A stretch of DNA of 64,000 nucleotides from Burkholderia sp. OK233 (GTDB lineage: Bacteria; Pseudomonadota; Gammaproteobacteria; Burkholderiales; Burkholderiaceae). Below are positions 38,714-46,823 of this stretch, piece by piece; positions within the stretch are counted from its first letter, which is position 1; each line of letters starts with the position of its first letter. The stretch spans positions 434,001 to 498,000 of the forward strand of contig NZ_OCSR01000001.1 in assembly GCF_900230185.1 (NCBI RefSeq), given 5' to 3'. Below the pieces are notes generated by a model. That model searched no databases, was not told the DNA's origin, and saw nothing but the letters and a program-made list of their open reading frames with translations. Both the position numbers and the translations under genes were made by a program.

Positions 38714-40276
38714 ATGCGCATCGAGGCATTCGGGTTTCCCAACCTGGTTCGCCTGTCCGTGTTTGCGGGCAGGTCCTCGGCTTTTCTCGCACGGGTCGAT
38801 CGCGACACGTGGACCCGCACCGCCGGCACGGTGCGTGAGACGGGTGGCCGTCTGATCTCCCTGTGGGGTGCCGAAGAAGCGCCGGGCACATTCGCGATCT
38901 CCGCCGCTTACGCGCTGGAAGACGGCATCCTGTGGCTTCAGTCGCCGGTGGGCGACGGGCATGAGGACCGCGACGGATACCCCGATATATCGGCGGTTTT
39001 CCCGTGCGCGACACGCATGCAACGGGCCGTCTACGAGCTGGTCGGGCTGCGTGCGATCGGCGCCGAAGATACACGGCCGTGGCTGAATCATGGCAACTGG
39101 CCTGCCGATTACTTTCCGTTGCAGAAATTGTCCTCCGGGGCCGAGCGGTTTCAATCCCAGGAAGCGGACTATCCGTTCGTCCACGTCGATGGTGACGGTG
39201 TCCACGAGATTGCCGTCGGTCCGATCCACGCAGGCGTGATCGAGCCCGGACACTTCCGCTTCTCGGTCGTCGGCGAAAAGGTGTTGCGCCTTGAGGAGCG
39301 GCTGGGCTATGCGCACCGGGGAATCGAGCGGCTGTTCGAGCACGTGCCCGCGCTCGACGGACACCGTCTCGCCGGACGCATCGCCGGAGACACCACGGTC
39401 GCCTTTACCTGGGCCTATTGCATGGCGGTCGAGCGCGCGTTGAATGGACGGATTCCGCCACGGGCGCAGTGGCTGCGCGCGCTGTTGCTCGAGCGCGAGC
39501 GCATTGCCAACCATCTGGGTGATCTTGGAGCGCTCGGCAACGACGCGGGGTTCGCGTATGGCCTCGCACAGTTTTCCCGTCTTAAGGAAGACTGGCTGCG
39601 CCTGAACGATCAGGCTTTCGGACACCGCTATCTGATGGATCGGATCGTGCCAGGGGGCGTGGCAAAGGACATCGATGCGCGGTCCATCACAGCGATGCTG
39701 ACGCAGTGCGGCCAGATCGACGCGCAGGTTCGTGTGATGCAGAACATTTACGACGATCAGTCAGGGCTGCAGGATCGTTTTGCAGGCGCGGGCATACTCT
39801 CCGCCAAGGTGGCAGATCACTTCGGCGTTTGCGGGCTGGTTGGGCGAGCAAGCGGCCGGAAAACCGATGTGCGTGTCGATCACCCTTACGCGCCCTACCA
39901 TGAGGTTCAGGTGCAGATGATCAGCGATGACCGGGGCGACGTGGCAGCCCGGGTCGCGGTCCGCTTCGGCGAAATCTACGAATCCATCCGGTTGATTCGC
40001 ACCCTGCTGGCCGATCTGCCGGGTGGGGAGATCGTCTCCCGTATTGAACACGTCGGATCTCCATCCCGCGGGGTCGGCTGGATCGAGGGCTGGCGCGGGG
40101 ACGTGTTCGTCGCACTGGAGACCGGAGCTAGCGGGACCATTTCGCGCTGCCACTGCCATGACCCGTCATGGCAGAACTGGCCAGCCCTGGAACACGCGAT
40201 CATCGGCAATATCGTTCCTGATTTCCCGTTGATCAACAAGTCGTTCAATCTGAACTACGCGGGACACGACCTGTAA
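38714..40276 (+). CDS. hyfG: Ehr-type catalytic-subunit homologue (HyfG/HycE-like) without NiFe ligands
   Basis: A 520-residue fusion of a NuoC-like N-terminal domain (about 1-150) and a NuoD/hydrogenase large-subunit domain. The large-subunit landmarks remain: VGPIHAGVIEPGHFRF (168-183) and LGYAHRGIERLFE (197-209). At the first nickel site (R-x-C-G-I-C in hydrogenases) it reads GRIAGDTT (221-228), and the C-terminal D-P-C-x-x-C is SFNLNYAGHDL at the very end. All four Cys are absent, so it cannot bind a NiFe centre. This fits the energy-converting-hydrogenase-related (Ehr) group, and with no hypABCDEF genes nearby the product is not a hydrogenase. Its natural electron donor or quinone-type acceptor is unknown. 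Confidence 0.88.
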   Translation: MRIEAFGFPNLVRLSVFAGRSSAFLARVDRDTWTRTAGTVRETGGRLISLWGAEEAPGTFAISAAYALEDGILWLQSPVGDGHEDRDGYPDISAVFPCATRMQRAVYELVGLRAIGAEDTRPWLNHGNWPADYFPLQKLSSGAERFQSQEADYPFVHVDGDGVHEIAVGPIHAGVIEPGHFRFSVVGEKVLRLEERLGYAHRGIERLFEHVPALDGHRLAGRIAGDTTVAFTWAYCMAVERALNGRIPPRAQWLRALLLERERIANHLGDLGALGNDAGFAYGLAQFSRLKEDWLRLNDQAFGHRYLMDRIVPGGVAKDIDARSITAMLTQCGQIDAQVRVMQNIYDDQSGLQDRFAGAGILSAKVADHFGVCGLVGRASGRKTDVRVDHPYAPYHEVQVQMISDDRGDVAARVAVRFGEIYESIRLIRTLLADLPGGEIVSRIEHVGSPSRGVGWIEGWRGDVFVALETGASGTISRCHCHDPSWQNWPALEHAIIGNIVPDFPLINKSFNLNYAGHDL

Positions 40277-40803
40277 TGTGGCAACTCCTCAAGCAGATCG
40301 CGAGAACCAGCGCGCCAAATCAACGCGTGCCCGAGGGCGATGACGCATGGCGGACCGAAGGCCACCGTATCCAGCAGGAAATACTCGACGTGCTCGGCCG
40401 GGCGCTGTGCATTCGCGAGGTCGATGCGGGCTCCTGCAACGGCTGCGAACTGGAGATCCATGCGCTCAACAATCCGTACTACAACATCGAGGGTCTGGGA
40501 ATCAGGTTCGTCGCGAGTCCCCGCCATGCCGACATGCTGCTGGTCACCGGCCCGCTGACACTGAACATGAAGGAAGCGGTGCGGCGGGCCTACGAAGCGA
40601 CGCCCCATCCGAAGCTGGTCGTCGCAGTTGGCGAGTGCGCCTGCACCGGTGGCATGTTCAAAGAAAGCTACGCCGTGTGTGGGCCGCTCTCGAAACTTCT
40701 TCCTGTCGACGTCACGGTACCGGGTTGTCCGCCGCCCCCCATCGATATCCTGAGGGGCATTCTCGCCGCGCTTCGTACGAAACACGCAACCTCCCCGCCA
40801 TGA
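40276..40803 (+). CDS. hyfI: HyfI/NuoB-like iron-sulfur subunit
   Basis: A 175-residue small subunit that carries one [4Fe-4S] cluster. The ligands are all present: Cys54 and Cys57 in GSCNGCELE, Cys121 in GECACTGG and Cys151 in PGCPPPP. The cluster (N2-like) is therefore intact although the neighbouring large subunit lacks its metal site. The start overlaps the stop of the preceding gene (TAATG). No NuoI-like ferredoxin or HyfA is encoded, so the electron input is not obvious. Confidence 0.9.
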   Translation: MWQLLKQIARTSAPNQRVPEGDDAWRTEGHRIQQEILDVLGRALCIREVDAGSCNGCELEIHALNNPYYNIEGLGIRFVASPRHADMLLVTGPLTLNMKEAVRRAYEATPHPKLVVAVGECACTGGMFKESYAVCGPLSKLLPVDVTVPGCPPPPIDILRGILAALRTKHATSPP

Positions 40804-40917
40804 TCACGGTCCGGGACACTCGCCAATCACGGCGGTCATGGGTAAGGGTTCCGCACGGAGCCCACGTGTGATGACCGCCCCAGTGTGCCACGCTGATATT
40901 TTTACGGACGACGCGCG

Positions 40918-41163
40918 ATGAGTGAGCAATTGAGCCGGCTGAAAGCAATCGGCAGAGCATGGCCACAGGTGCTGACGATAATCGTCTTCATGGTGGCAAT
41001 CAGCCTGCGCTTTCCACTATGGTTTGTGATGCTCTCGGCCATCGTCAACGGCACCGCCCTGACATACCTCACGCGGCACTTCGCGTCCCGGCGGTCCCAC
41101 ACGGGTGGTGACCCGTTCCTCGGCGTCATCGTGATCGGCAGTGGACTGGCGTCGATTGCCTGA
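40918..41163 (+). CDS. small membrane protein after the Ehr operon
   Basis: An 81-residue protein with two hydrophobic helices (VLTIIVFMVAISLRF and LWFVMLSAIVNGTALTYL) and a third weaker one at the C-terminus (FLGVIVIGSGLASIA). No family recognised. It lies 115 bp behind the Ehr genes on the same strand, so an accessory role in that complex is possible. Confidence 0.5.
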   Translation: MSEQLSRLKAIGRAWPQVLTIIVFMVAISLRFPLWFVMLSAIVNGTALTYLTRHFASRRSHTGGDPFLGVIVIGSGLASIA

Positions 41164-41180
41164 CTCTTAAGTGGTGGGCC

Positions 41181-41354
41181 GTGGAACGGCAGCTCAGGCT
41201 CGCACCCGGTGTGCTCCTGCATATGGCCGGCCATACAGAGGCAATTTCAAATCCAGCGTTGGCATGGTCAAGCGTCCTGACCCAGTGGAGCTCCTGCTCG
41301 ATCTTTCTGGTGATTGTCGCGGTGTGGGTGCTGGGCAGCGGACGTGCCGAATGA
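41181..41354 (+). CDS. possible 57-aa single-helix membrane protein
   Basis: The frame from GTG 41181 encodes an N-terminal MAGHTEAISNPALAW segment and a C-terminal helix CSIFLVIVAVWVLG. It follows the previous small membrane gene by 17 bp. Length and pattern are plausible, but no ribosome site is clear. Confidence 0.3.
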   Translation: MERQLRLAPGVLLHMAGHTEAISNPALAWSSVLTQWSSCSIFLVIVAVWVLGSGRAE

Positions 41355-41531
41355 ACACCGACCCCGCTCAGTACATCAGCCGACGTTTTCCGCGCACGCG
41401 TGAAAGCTAAAGTCCACGATCACCGTTGCCAGCTTCGTGTCCGTGCCGGCGATGTGGGCAAGGCACGCACTGGAATGACCGCGCGCGAAGCGCGCGCAAC
41501 GATGTACGGCTGGGGCCGAGAAGGCTTTGAT

Positions 41532-42023
41532 TCAGATGGTAGCGTTGCTGGATTCCATGCCACGACCCGCACCGGTCTGTGTCGGCTCCCGGACGACGAG
41601 AACCGGAATCTGGCAGTGCGTCAGCACCTTCTGGGTCTCACTGCCAAGCAACAAGGCGCGCATGCCGCCTCGGCCGTGGGACGCCATGACGATAAGATCA
41701 CAGTTTCGTTGCGCTGCCACGCTGATAATCGCCTCGTATGGGTGAGCGCGGTTCCTGGTGAACGTATCGCACTCGACACCGGCCTGCGTGGCCGCTTTTG
41801 TGAGGACCATGAGGTAGTCATCCGCATGCTGTCGGGCAGCCTGAATGAACTGGTCCTCGGTGTCTGCGATCACTTCGGCGCCGTACGCCAGGACATGGAA
41901 TTCCGGGATGACATGAAGCCCCGTAACCTTGGCGCCACTTTCGCTCGCGAGCGTCACCGCCATCTGGATCGCTGCTTCGGAGAGGGCCGACCCGTCAGTC
42001 GGCACCAGCAGATGCTTGAACAT
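41532..42023 (-). CDS. universal stress protein (UspA family), second copy
   Basis: A 163-residue USP, MFKHLLVPTDGSALSEAAIQ at the start and MASHGRGGMRALLLGSETQK near residue 115-134 for ATP binding. It strongly resembles the USP at 2616, but has a roughly 15-residue C-terminal extension (TQTGAGRGMESSNATI). ATG 42023 follows GGGAGAAA. Both USP genes have CTATACTGAA upstream (here about 42114-42123), which could be a shared promoter element. Confidence 0.93.
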   Translation of the reverse strand: MFKHLLVPTDGSALSEAAIQMAVTLASESGAKVTGLHVIPEFHVLAYGAEVIADTEDQFIQAARQHADDYLMVLTKAATQAGVECDTFTRNRAHPYEAIISVAAQRNCDLIVMASHGRGGMRALLLGSETQKVLTHCQIPVLVVREPTQTGAGRGMESSNATI

Positions 42024-42191
42024 ACGTTTCTCCCATCGGCCGGGCCTGTTCGTCTTGACGTCCTGCCCGAAGCCCGCGGCTTGAGCCAGGCACTCCTGAA
42101 TCAAGGCTATTTCCTTCAGTATAGTTAGATTTACGATGCGTGGAAGGTTGATGATTTCCGTGACAAAGTGCCGCGCGCCGACCCCACCTCT

Positions 42192-42641
42192 CTAACCGTT
42201 GCCCTCCGCTGCGGCAATGGCAGCTCCGTGTGCGATCAGGCGGCCCAGACGCTCGTTCGCCCGAAGAATTGCCTGAAGACGGGTTTCCCTGAGTTGCCTG
42301 TCATACTCGTTGATGACCGTAGAAATCAGCCCAATCACTTTGTCCGGGTAGCTCCAGTCGCCCACGGCTTCTCCACGATCAAAGATCGCGGCCACTTCCT
42401 GCTCCGCCTCACGCACTCTGTCGAGAGTGAGTAGTGCGTGCCCGTCCTCCGTGAGATAACGGGTCATCAGGATAACCATATAAAGCCGCCGCGTAACGGA
42501 CGCGTCGCCGTGTCCGCCGCGCGCAGCCTCGAGTGCCATCCGGTGCTGAAGCATGAGTGCATCTACGTCGGCCCGTGGCATGGGAAGGAAGAGTGCTTTG
42601 CCCCGAGTGGCCAGAGCATTCCCGAAAATCTTGCGTGCCAT
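42192..42641 (-). CDS. conserved unknown protein of betaproteobacteria
   Basis: A 149-residue helical protein with GKALFLPMPRADVDALMLQHRM, LEAARGGHGDASVTRRLYM and NEYDRQLRETRLQAILRANER. I recall similar proteins in Burkholderia and Ralstonia, sometimes labelled Fis-family regulators, but no helix-turn-helix is visible. The start ATG at 42641 has AGG upstream. Function unknown. Confidence 0.6.
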   Translation of the reverse strand: MARKIFGNALATRGKALFLPMPRADVDALMLQHRMALEAARGGHGDASVTRRLYMVILMTRYLTEDGHALLTLDRVREAEQEVAAIFDRGEAVGDWSYPDKVIGLISTVINEYDRQLRETRLQAILRANERLGRLIAHGAAIAAAEGNG

Positions 42642-42965
42642 CAAAATTCTGCCTGTTTGTGCGTAGCTATTCGGAGGCGTAGCGGGCGTTGTCGGTAATC
42701 AGGACCACACGCGCTTGCATCGGCAATGTGGGCTAAGACCCTTTCGCCCGCCCGTTTATTGATTGAAAGTGATTCCGGTGTCGGGACCTTTGCCTCTCCT
42801 CCGAAAGAAGTCCATCGCGCCTGCCTGCAGCCTCTCTCAGGTTCGTCCGCCCCTCGAAATCCGCAAACCGCTTTACCGGCGAGTTCACTGGCCTTTATTC
42901 AGAAGCCTGTCCCTTTCGCAAGATTCCTCGACAACGATCTAAAGCGCACCAGACTTAACGGGTCA
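42642..42965. other. about 320 bp without a recognised gene
   Basis: Only short frames; no motif seen. It separates the previous gene from the winged-helix-like copy 2. Confidence 0.4.
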
Positions 42966-43250
42966 TTAGCCCCCTGGCGGCCGCTTGCGCCATGCCGTTG
43001 CAATTGTGTCTTGTGTCAGCCGCAAAGGTGAGGCGCGGTTTTTCATGAACGCCCTGCCTGCGAGGGTAATCGACAAGCTGGTTCGTCCCGTTGGGCCATA
43101 GCTAACGAATCCGGCGCTGATGAGTTCTCGGGTCACCGCCCATCCAAGGGCGGGCACCCCCCGGCCATAGCGGATTTCGGCAAGGTACTGGAGCGCCCAC
43201 ATGGCCGACGGGGAAAGGTTGCGCGTGTCCCGTCTGTTTTCGTCGTTCAT
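42966..43250 (-). CDS. small winged-helix-like protein (copy 2)
   Basis: A 94-residue paralogue of the gene at 28888: LSPSAMWALQYLAEIRYGRG, WAVTRELISAGFVSYGPTG and LSITLAGRAFM. The last roughly 25 residues (SPLRLTQDTIATAWRKRPPGG) have no counterpart in copy 1. It sits at the same place relative to the spermidine-synthase-like sequence and the redoxin-like gene as copy 1, which shows that the module was duplicated. Confidence 0.58.
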   Translation of the reverse strand: MNDENRRDTRNLSPSAMWALQYLAEIRYGRGVPALGWAVTRELISAGFVSYGPTGRTSLSITLAGRAFMKNRASPLRLTQDTIATAWRKRPPGG

Positions 43251-43299
43251 GACATCTTCACGGTGTTGCGATCTGCCGCAGGGCGACGGATGAGGTGTT

Positions 43300-43644
43300 T
43301 CACGAGCAGCTCGAGAGGTTCAGCGTCGCCGGACTGCGCTGCCAGGCTTTGCTGATGCGTCCCGCCGCGTCCAGACGGTCTATGCGATCGTCGCCCATCT
43401 GGAGTGCGACGCGTCGGGCTAATGTTCTGAGAAGTGGAATGGAAGCATTGCCTTTCCAGGCAAACGCAAGCAGGTTGCTGGGGCTACTCTCCGCAAGAAC
43501 GATGATGACAGATGATCCTTGGACCCGAGCACAACCGCGCCCGGAAGATCCGCGGAGACGGCACGCCCGCATACCGGGCCCCGTTTGGAAAGCTTTTTCA
43601 AGGCGGGCACTGTGAATCTGACCTCGTACTGCGGTGACAATCAA
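43300..43644 (-). pseudogene. spermidine-synthase-like gene fragment (copy 5)
   Basis: Only the C-terminal third survives: SSVIIVLAESSPSNLLAFAW, KGNASIPLLRTLARRV and ALQMGDDRIDRLDAAGRISK. It aligns with the end of copies 1 and 2 (...FAWKGA..LPS...RA..). The 5' part, including the SAM site, was removed by a deletion that also clipped the 3' end of the redoxin-like gene. Confidence 0.6.
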
Positions 43645-44101
43645 TCTGTATTGCTGGATACCCTTCGGATTCCAGGGGGCTGGACAGGAATGTCTGCAGC
43701 AAATCGGCCCATGCGTTGTCCTGCAGATCGATGTTCGCTGCGGCGATCAGTCGCAGGCCGCGATCCATGTGCGCAAAGCTCAACGAGCGCGCATGCTGCG
43801 GCCGTCGGAAGAAATGCCCATCCCCGTCGAGCAGCAAAACGGGGCTGCCCTGGAAGCGGCTACTTGCGACGGACAGTGGGTCCAGCACGTGTCGTGAGGA
43901 TGCCTTCGGGTAGATCAGGACCAGATTGACACCTGCCTTCACCAATTGTTTTCCAATGCAGTTGAACCGATAGGCCATCTGGAAGCCACGTTCCCCGCCT
44001 TTGCCCACGCCAACGACGACAATTCCGCGGCTACCTACCTGCTCCCCCAGCGACGTGGGTCGACGGTCAGGTGATAGCAATACTCCGTCCAGATCAAACA
44101 T
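43598..44101 (-). CDS. redoxin-like unknown protein (copy 2), altered C-terminus
   Basis: A 167-residue paralogue of the gene at 30352: RGIVVVGVGKGGERGFQMAY, KAGVNLVLIYPKASSRHVLD, GSPVLLLDGDGHFF. The last roughly 25 residues (LESEGYPAIQIDCHRS...) have no counterpart in copy 1 and run into the spermidine-synthase-like fragment. They look like read-through after the deletion. GAGGA lies upstream of ATG 44101. The protein may still fold. Confidence 0.6.
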   Translation of the reverse strand: MFDLDGVLLSPDRRPTSLGEQVGSRGIVVVGVGKGGERGFQMAYRFNCIGKQLVKAGVNLVLIYPKASSRHVLDPLSVASSRFQGSPVLLLDGDGHFFRRPQHARSLSFAHMDRGLRLIAAANIDLQDNAWADLLQTFLSSPLESEGYPAIQIDCHRSTRSDSQCPP

Positions 44102-44198
44102 GGTGATGTCCTCGTCGGGCCGGTTCCGGTTGTGTTCAGCAACGCCAGGTCAGGGCGTAACTGACGTTTTCCTTGGAAAGTGTAATTATAGTCGAGTT

Positions 44199-44210
44199 CT
44201 ATTATAATAG
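44199..44210. promoter_or_regulatory. 12-bp AT palindrome CTATTATAATAG
   Basis: A perfect palindrome in an AT-rich stretch (44182-44217) between the divergent redoxin-like copy 2 and phnA copy 2. TATAATAG could also be a -10 box. It does not match the 7-3-7 operator. Confidence 0.35.
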
Positions 44211-44312
44211 AATGTGTATATCGAAACGTCGCTCCAAGTGGCCGGGCGGGACGATGCGAGCGGCTCACGCATTGGTTTCTTGCACGCTTCGAATAACTTG
44301 AAGGGAGAATGT

Positions 44313-44657
44313 ATGTCGGATGTACCGCCGTGTCCAAACTGTGCCCAGGAGAACACCTACCCTGACGGCACGCTAAATGTTTGTGCTGATTGTGGTCACG
44401 AATGGTCGCCCCACTCGATGCAGGCGCCGGACGACCTGCCGGAGATGAACGTTATCAGGGACGCAAATGGGAATGCCCTGTCAGACGGAGATTCGGTGGT
44501 TCTGGTAAAGGATCTGCGCGTCAAAGGCTCCTCAATCACCCTGAAGGTGGGCACTCGCGTCAAGAGCATTCGTCTGGTGGAAGGTGATCACGAAGTGGAC
44601 TGCAGGATGGACGCGGGCAGTTTCATGCTTAAGGCTTGCTATCTGAGGAAGGTCTGA
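44313..44657 (+). CDS. phnA: PhnA/YjdM-family zinc-ribbon protein, second copy
   Basis: A 114-residue close paralogue of the gene at 9133, with CPNC and CADC zinc pairs at residues 7-10 and 24-27 and the end [22 protein letters not shown] precedes ATG 44313. It is followed 81 bp later by a spermidine-synthase-like gene on the same strand, probably in one transcript. Confidence 0.92.
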   Translation: MSDVPPCPNCAQENTYPDGTLNVCADCGHEWSPHSMQAPDDLPEMNVIRDANGNALSDGDSVVLVKDLRVKGSSITLKVGTRVKSIRLVEGDHEVDCRMDAGSFMLKACYLRKV

Positions 44658-44738
44658 TCAGGTGTGTATGACAGGTATCACGGCCGTCGCGCGAGCAAGT
44701 TAGGTCTGGATATCAGATCGTTTCAGCTGCCAGGATGA

Positions 44739-45584
44739 ATGCTTGAGATGAGTGATGATTGGGCATCTTATGATGCGTTTGTCGAGTTTTTATCGACCCC
44801 GCTGGACGACGAACGGCCGTTCGTTCTGGAAACGAAGCGTGGGATATCGTTGCATTTTGATCATTTCGCGATACAGAGCTCGATGTCGCGCAGGTCGCCA
44901 GACGAACTCGTTCTTGGCTACACGCGCACGATGATGGGGTTTCTACTTCTCCAACCCCAACCCGAACACATATGCATGATCGGCCTAGGTGGCGGATCGC
45001 TGGCGAAATACTGCTATCGCCACCTGCCCGAATCCACTATTACCGCCATCGAAATCAGCGCTGAGGTCATCGCCCTGCGCGACGTTTTCCGGATACCGGC
45101 GGATGATGGTCGGTTCAAGGTGATTTGCGCCGACGGAGCGGAGTACATGCGAGACGCCGCTGTAGCGACAGACGTGATCCTGCTCGACGCATTCGGCGCG
45201 CGCGGGATGTCTGACCAGTGCGCGAACTTCGAGTTTTTTGCCACGTGCCGCGAGAGATTGACGGATTCTGGCGTACTCGTTGTCAATTTCGCTGGAGACG
45301 ATCCAGGATTGCCGTTCCACGTGCAAAAACTTGAAGCGGTGTTTGGCATCTCATATGCGCTTGTGTCGTGCAGTGGGGGGGCGAACTATGTCGGCTTCGC
45401 CTGGAAGGACGCGCGTCATTTGCCGTCAAGGCAAGCGTTGCTGGCACATGCGCGGTCCATGAGTTGGATAAGCGATCTCCGTTTATCCGCAACGGCCAGA
45501 CGCCTGAAAGACGGCGAGTGTCTAGGCTGGAGGCGTCTGGCTTGGCCTTCAAACGGGGACGTGTGCTGGAGAATCGACGCCTGA
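44739..45584 (+). CDS. spermidine-synthase-like protein (copy 4)
   Basis: A 281-residue family member closest to copy 1 in layout: FVLETKRGISLHFDHFAIQS, LGYTRTMMGFLLLQP, MIGLGGGSLAKYCYRHL, AIEISAEVIALRDVF and DVILLDAFGARGM. The D-[SC]-T-D-P substrate motif is again absent. The start has AGGA only three bases away, and Met four codons on is an alternative. Confidence 0.83.
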   Translation: MLEMSDDWASYDAFVEFLSTPLDDERPFVLETKRGISLHFDHFAIQSSMSRRSPDELVLGYTRTMMGFLLLQPQPEHICMIGLGGGSLAKYCYRHLPESTITAIEISAEVIALRDVFRIPADDGRFKVICADGAEYMRDAAVATDVILLDAFGARGMSDQCANFEFFATCRERLTDSGVLVVNFAGDDPGLPFHVQKLEAVFGISYALVSCSGGANYVGFAWKDARHLPSRQALLAHARSMSWISDLRLSATARRLKDGECLGWRRLAWPSNGDVCWRIDA

Positions 45585-45759
45585 AATTTGGGTAAGTCCT
45601 CCCGTCTGTGTGGCTACCCCTCGGCGACAATGGGGATACGATTAAAAGTTGAAAGCGCTTCCCGCGTGGAGGGAATCCGCGAGACTCGGGACTTGAATGC
45701 GCGGAGTGGCGAGTCCCTATCACCCAGCATCAGTTAGTCATCGCGAATAGTGAGATTTC

Positions 45760-46110
45760 ATGAGTCCAGCCAAGTTCGTACTTCGTTATACCGCAGTGCC
45801 ACTGATTGCGATCGTTGGCGTGGTCATCTGGACTTCCATACCTTCGTCAAAGGAAATCGATGCGCGACAATACGCGGCACTCTCGGACGCATATGCAGAT
45901 TTCCCGCCACAATTTCGGCGTGAGATTGCCAACGCAATGATGCATGACCGGATTAATGATTGGGATTATCAGGCACTCGCACGCCAATCGCTGAAGGATG
46001 GTATCGCGCTGGACTGGCCGGCGACCGGCGCAAGTGATGTGGGAGCGGAGCGCCACAAGCTGGCTGCCCTGGTTCATTCAGATCCTTATCAGTCAGGAAA
46101 TCAGAAATGA
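45760..46110 (+). CDS. membrane-anchored unknown protein upstream of DUF2909
   Basis: A 116-residue protein with an N-terminal membrane helix (VPLIAIVGVVIWTSI at about 13-27) and a soluble helical rest (DARQYAALSDAYADFPPQFR, DYQALARQSLKDGIALDW). No family recognised. The stop overlaps the next start (ATGA), so it is co-translated with the DUF2909 gene. Confidence 0.6.
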   Translation: MSPAKFVLRYTAVPLIAIVGVVIWTSIPSSKEIDARQYAALSDAYADFPPQFRREIANAMMHDRINDWDYQALARQSLKDGIALDWPATGASDVGAERHKLAALVHSDPYQSGNQK

Positions 46111-46319
46111 AGGATGTTCTCGTAGCAATCGCATTCGCGCTGATCATCGGTAGCCTGATCTCTGCGCTGTATTTCATGAACCACGACCGTGGACGCACCG
46201 GACGGATGGCCTGGTCGCTTGCAGTGCGGGTGGGGCTGTCCATCACCCTGTTTCTCAGTTTATGGGTCGCACATTGGCTAGGTTACATCGACCCGACTGG
46301 AATTCCGATTGGTCCGTGA
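46107..46319 (+). CDS. DUF2909 twin-transmembrane protein
   Basis: A 70-residue protein with two helices (LVAIAFALIIGSLISALYFM and LSITLFLSLWVAHWLGYI) separated by the basic loop NHDRGRTGRMAW, as in DUF2909. In betaproteobacteria this family usually sits among cytochrome c oxidase (cta) assembly genes. Here it is an orphan beside other cta-cluster relics (ctaD remnant at 25577, DUF2970 at 47490). Confidence 0.75.
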   Translation: MKDVLVAIAFALIIGSLISALYFMNHDRGRTGRMAWSLAVRVGLSITLFLSLWVAHWLGYIDPTGIPIGP

Positions 46320-46672
46320 GCCGATGGAAATGTATGCTATTGAGACAAAATAGTCGTCTCGATGGCGTCACTACATATCCCATCTATAACGCACAGCGAC
46401 GTTGCTTACCGCTGCGCATGACCGGCGCCAGACGCTGGCGAACGCTCTTGCCTCCGGGGCTCCGGTCAGATTGCGCTCACAACCGTCCCATTTGAGCCCG
46501 GCTTGAGACGGATGTCAGTCGAGTCCCGCGCGGAGTTTCCGCATCGGCATGATCTAGAGAAAGCAGTCGCCGGTAGGCGGCTCCGCACAGCCTGTACACG
46601 GCGAGCATCGACAGGACGGCGGAACAGCTCTGTACAGGGACAATGCCTCCAAGCAAATACATTTACAGAGCA
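46320..46672. other. about 350 bp without a recognised gene
   Basis: No gene-like frame. The right end leads into operator site 6. Confidence 0.4.
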
Positions 46673-46689
46673 TGATAATGATATTATCT
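46673..46689. promoter_or_regulatory. palindromic operator TGATAAT-GAT-ATTATCT (site 6)
   Basis: One mismatch in the last base relative to the shared 7-3-7 palindrome. It is about 140 bp before the decayed copy of the 83-aa gene, close to the distance (about 115 bp) of site 1 from the intact gene, so promoter and genes were duplicated together. Confidence 0.62.
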
Positions 46690-46823
46690 TGCAACTACCC
46701 TGCGTGCAGGGTTAGGTTGCGGAGCCCGGCAGCATCCCTGCGCGATCTGTTTTTCGCAAGGCAGCAGGGCGACAGCAGGAAAATTGGGGTGTTCAGTTGA
46801 ATCCAACGGTACGCGAAGCCAAC

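Noticed and set aside
38360..39625. 421-codon minus-strand frame over hyfF/hyfG
   Set aside because: Shadow of the two real genes on the plus strand; no motif and no ribosome site.
33642..40803. Functional [NiFe] formate-hydrogenlyase
   Set aside because: The large subunit has none of the four nickel-binding Cys, and there are no maturation genes.
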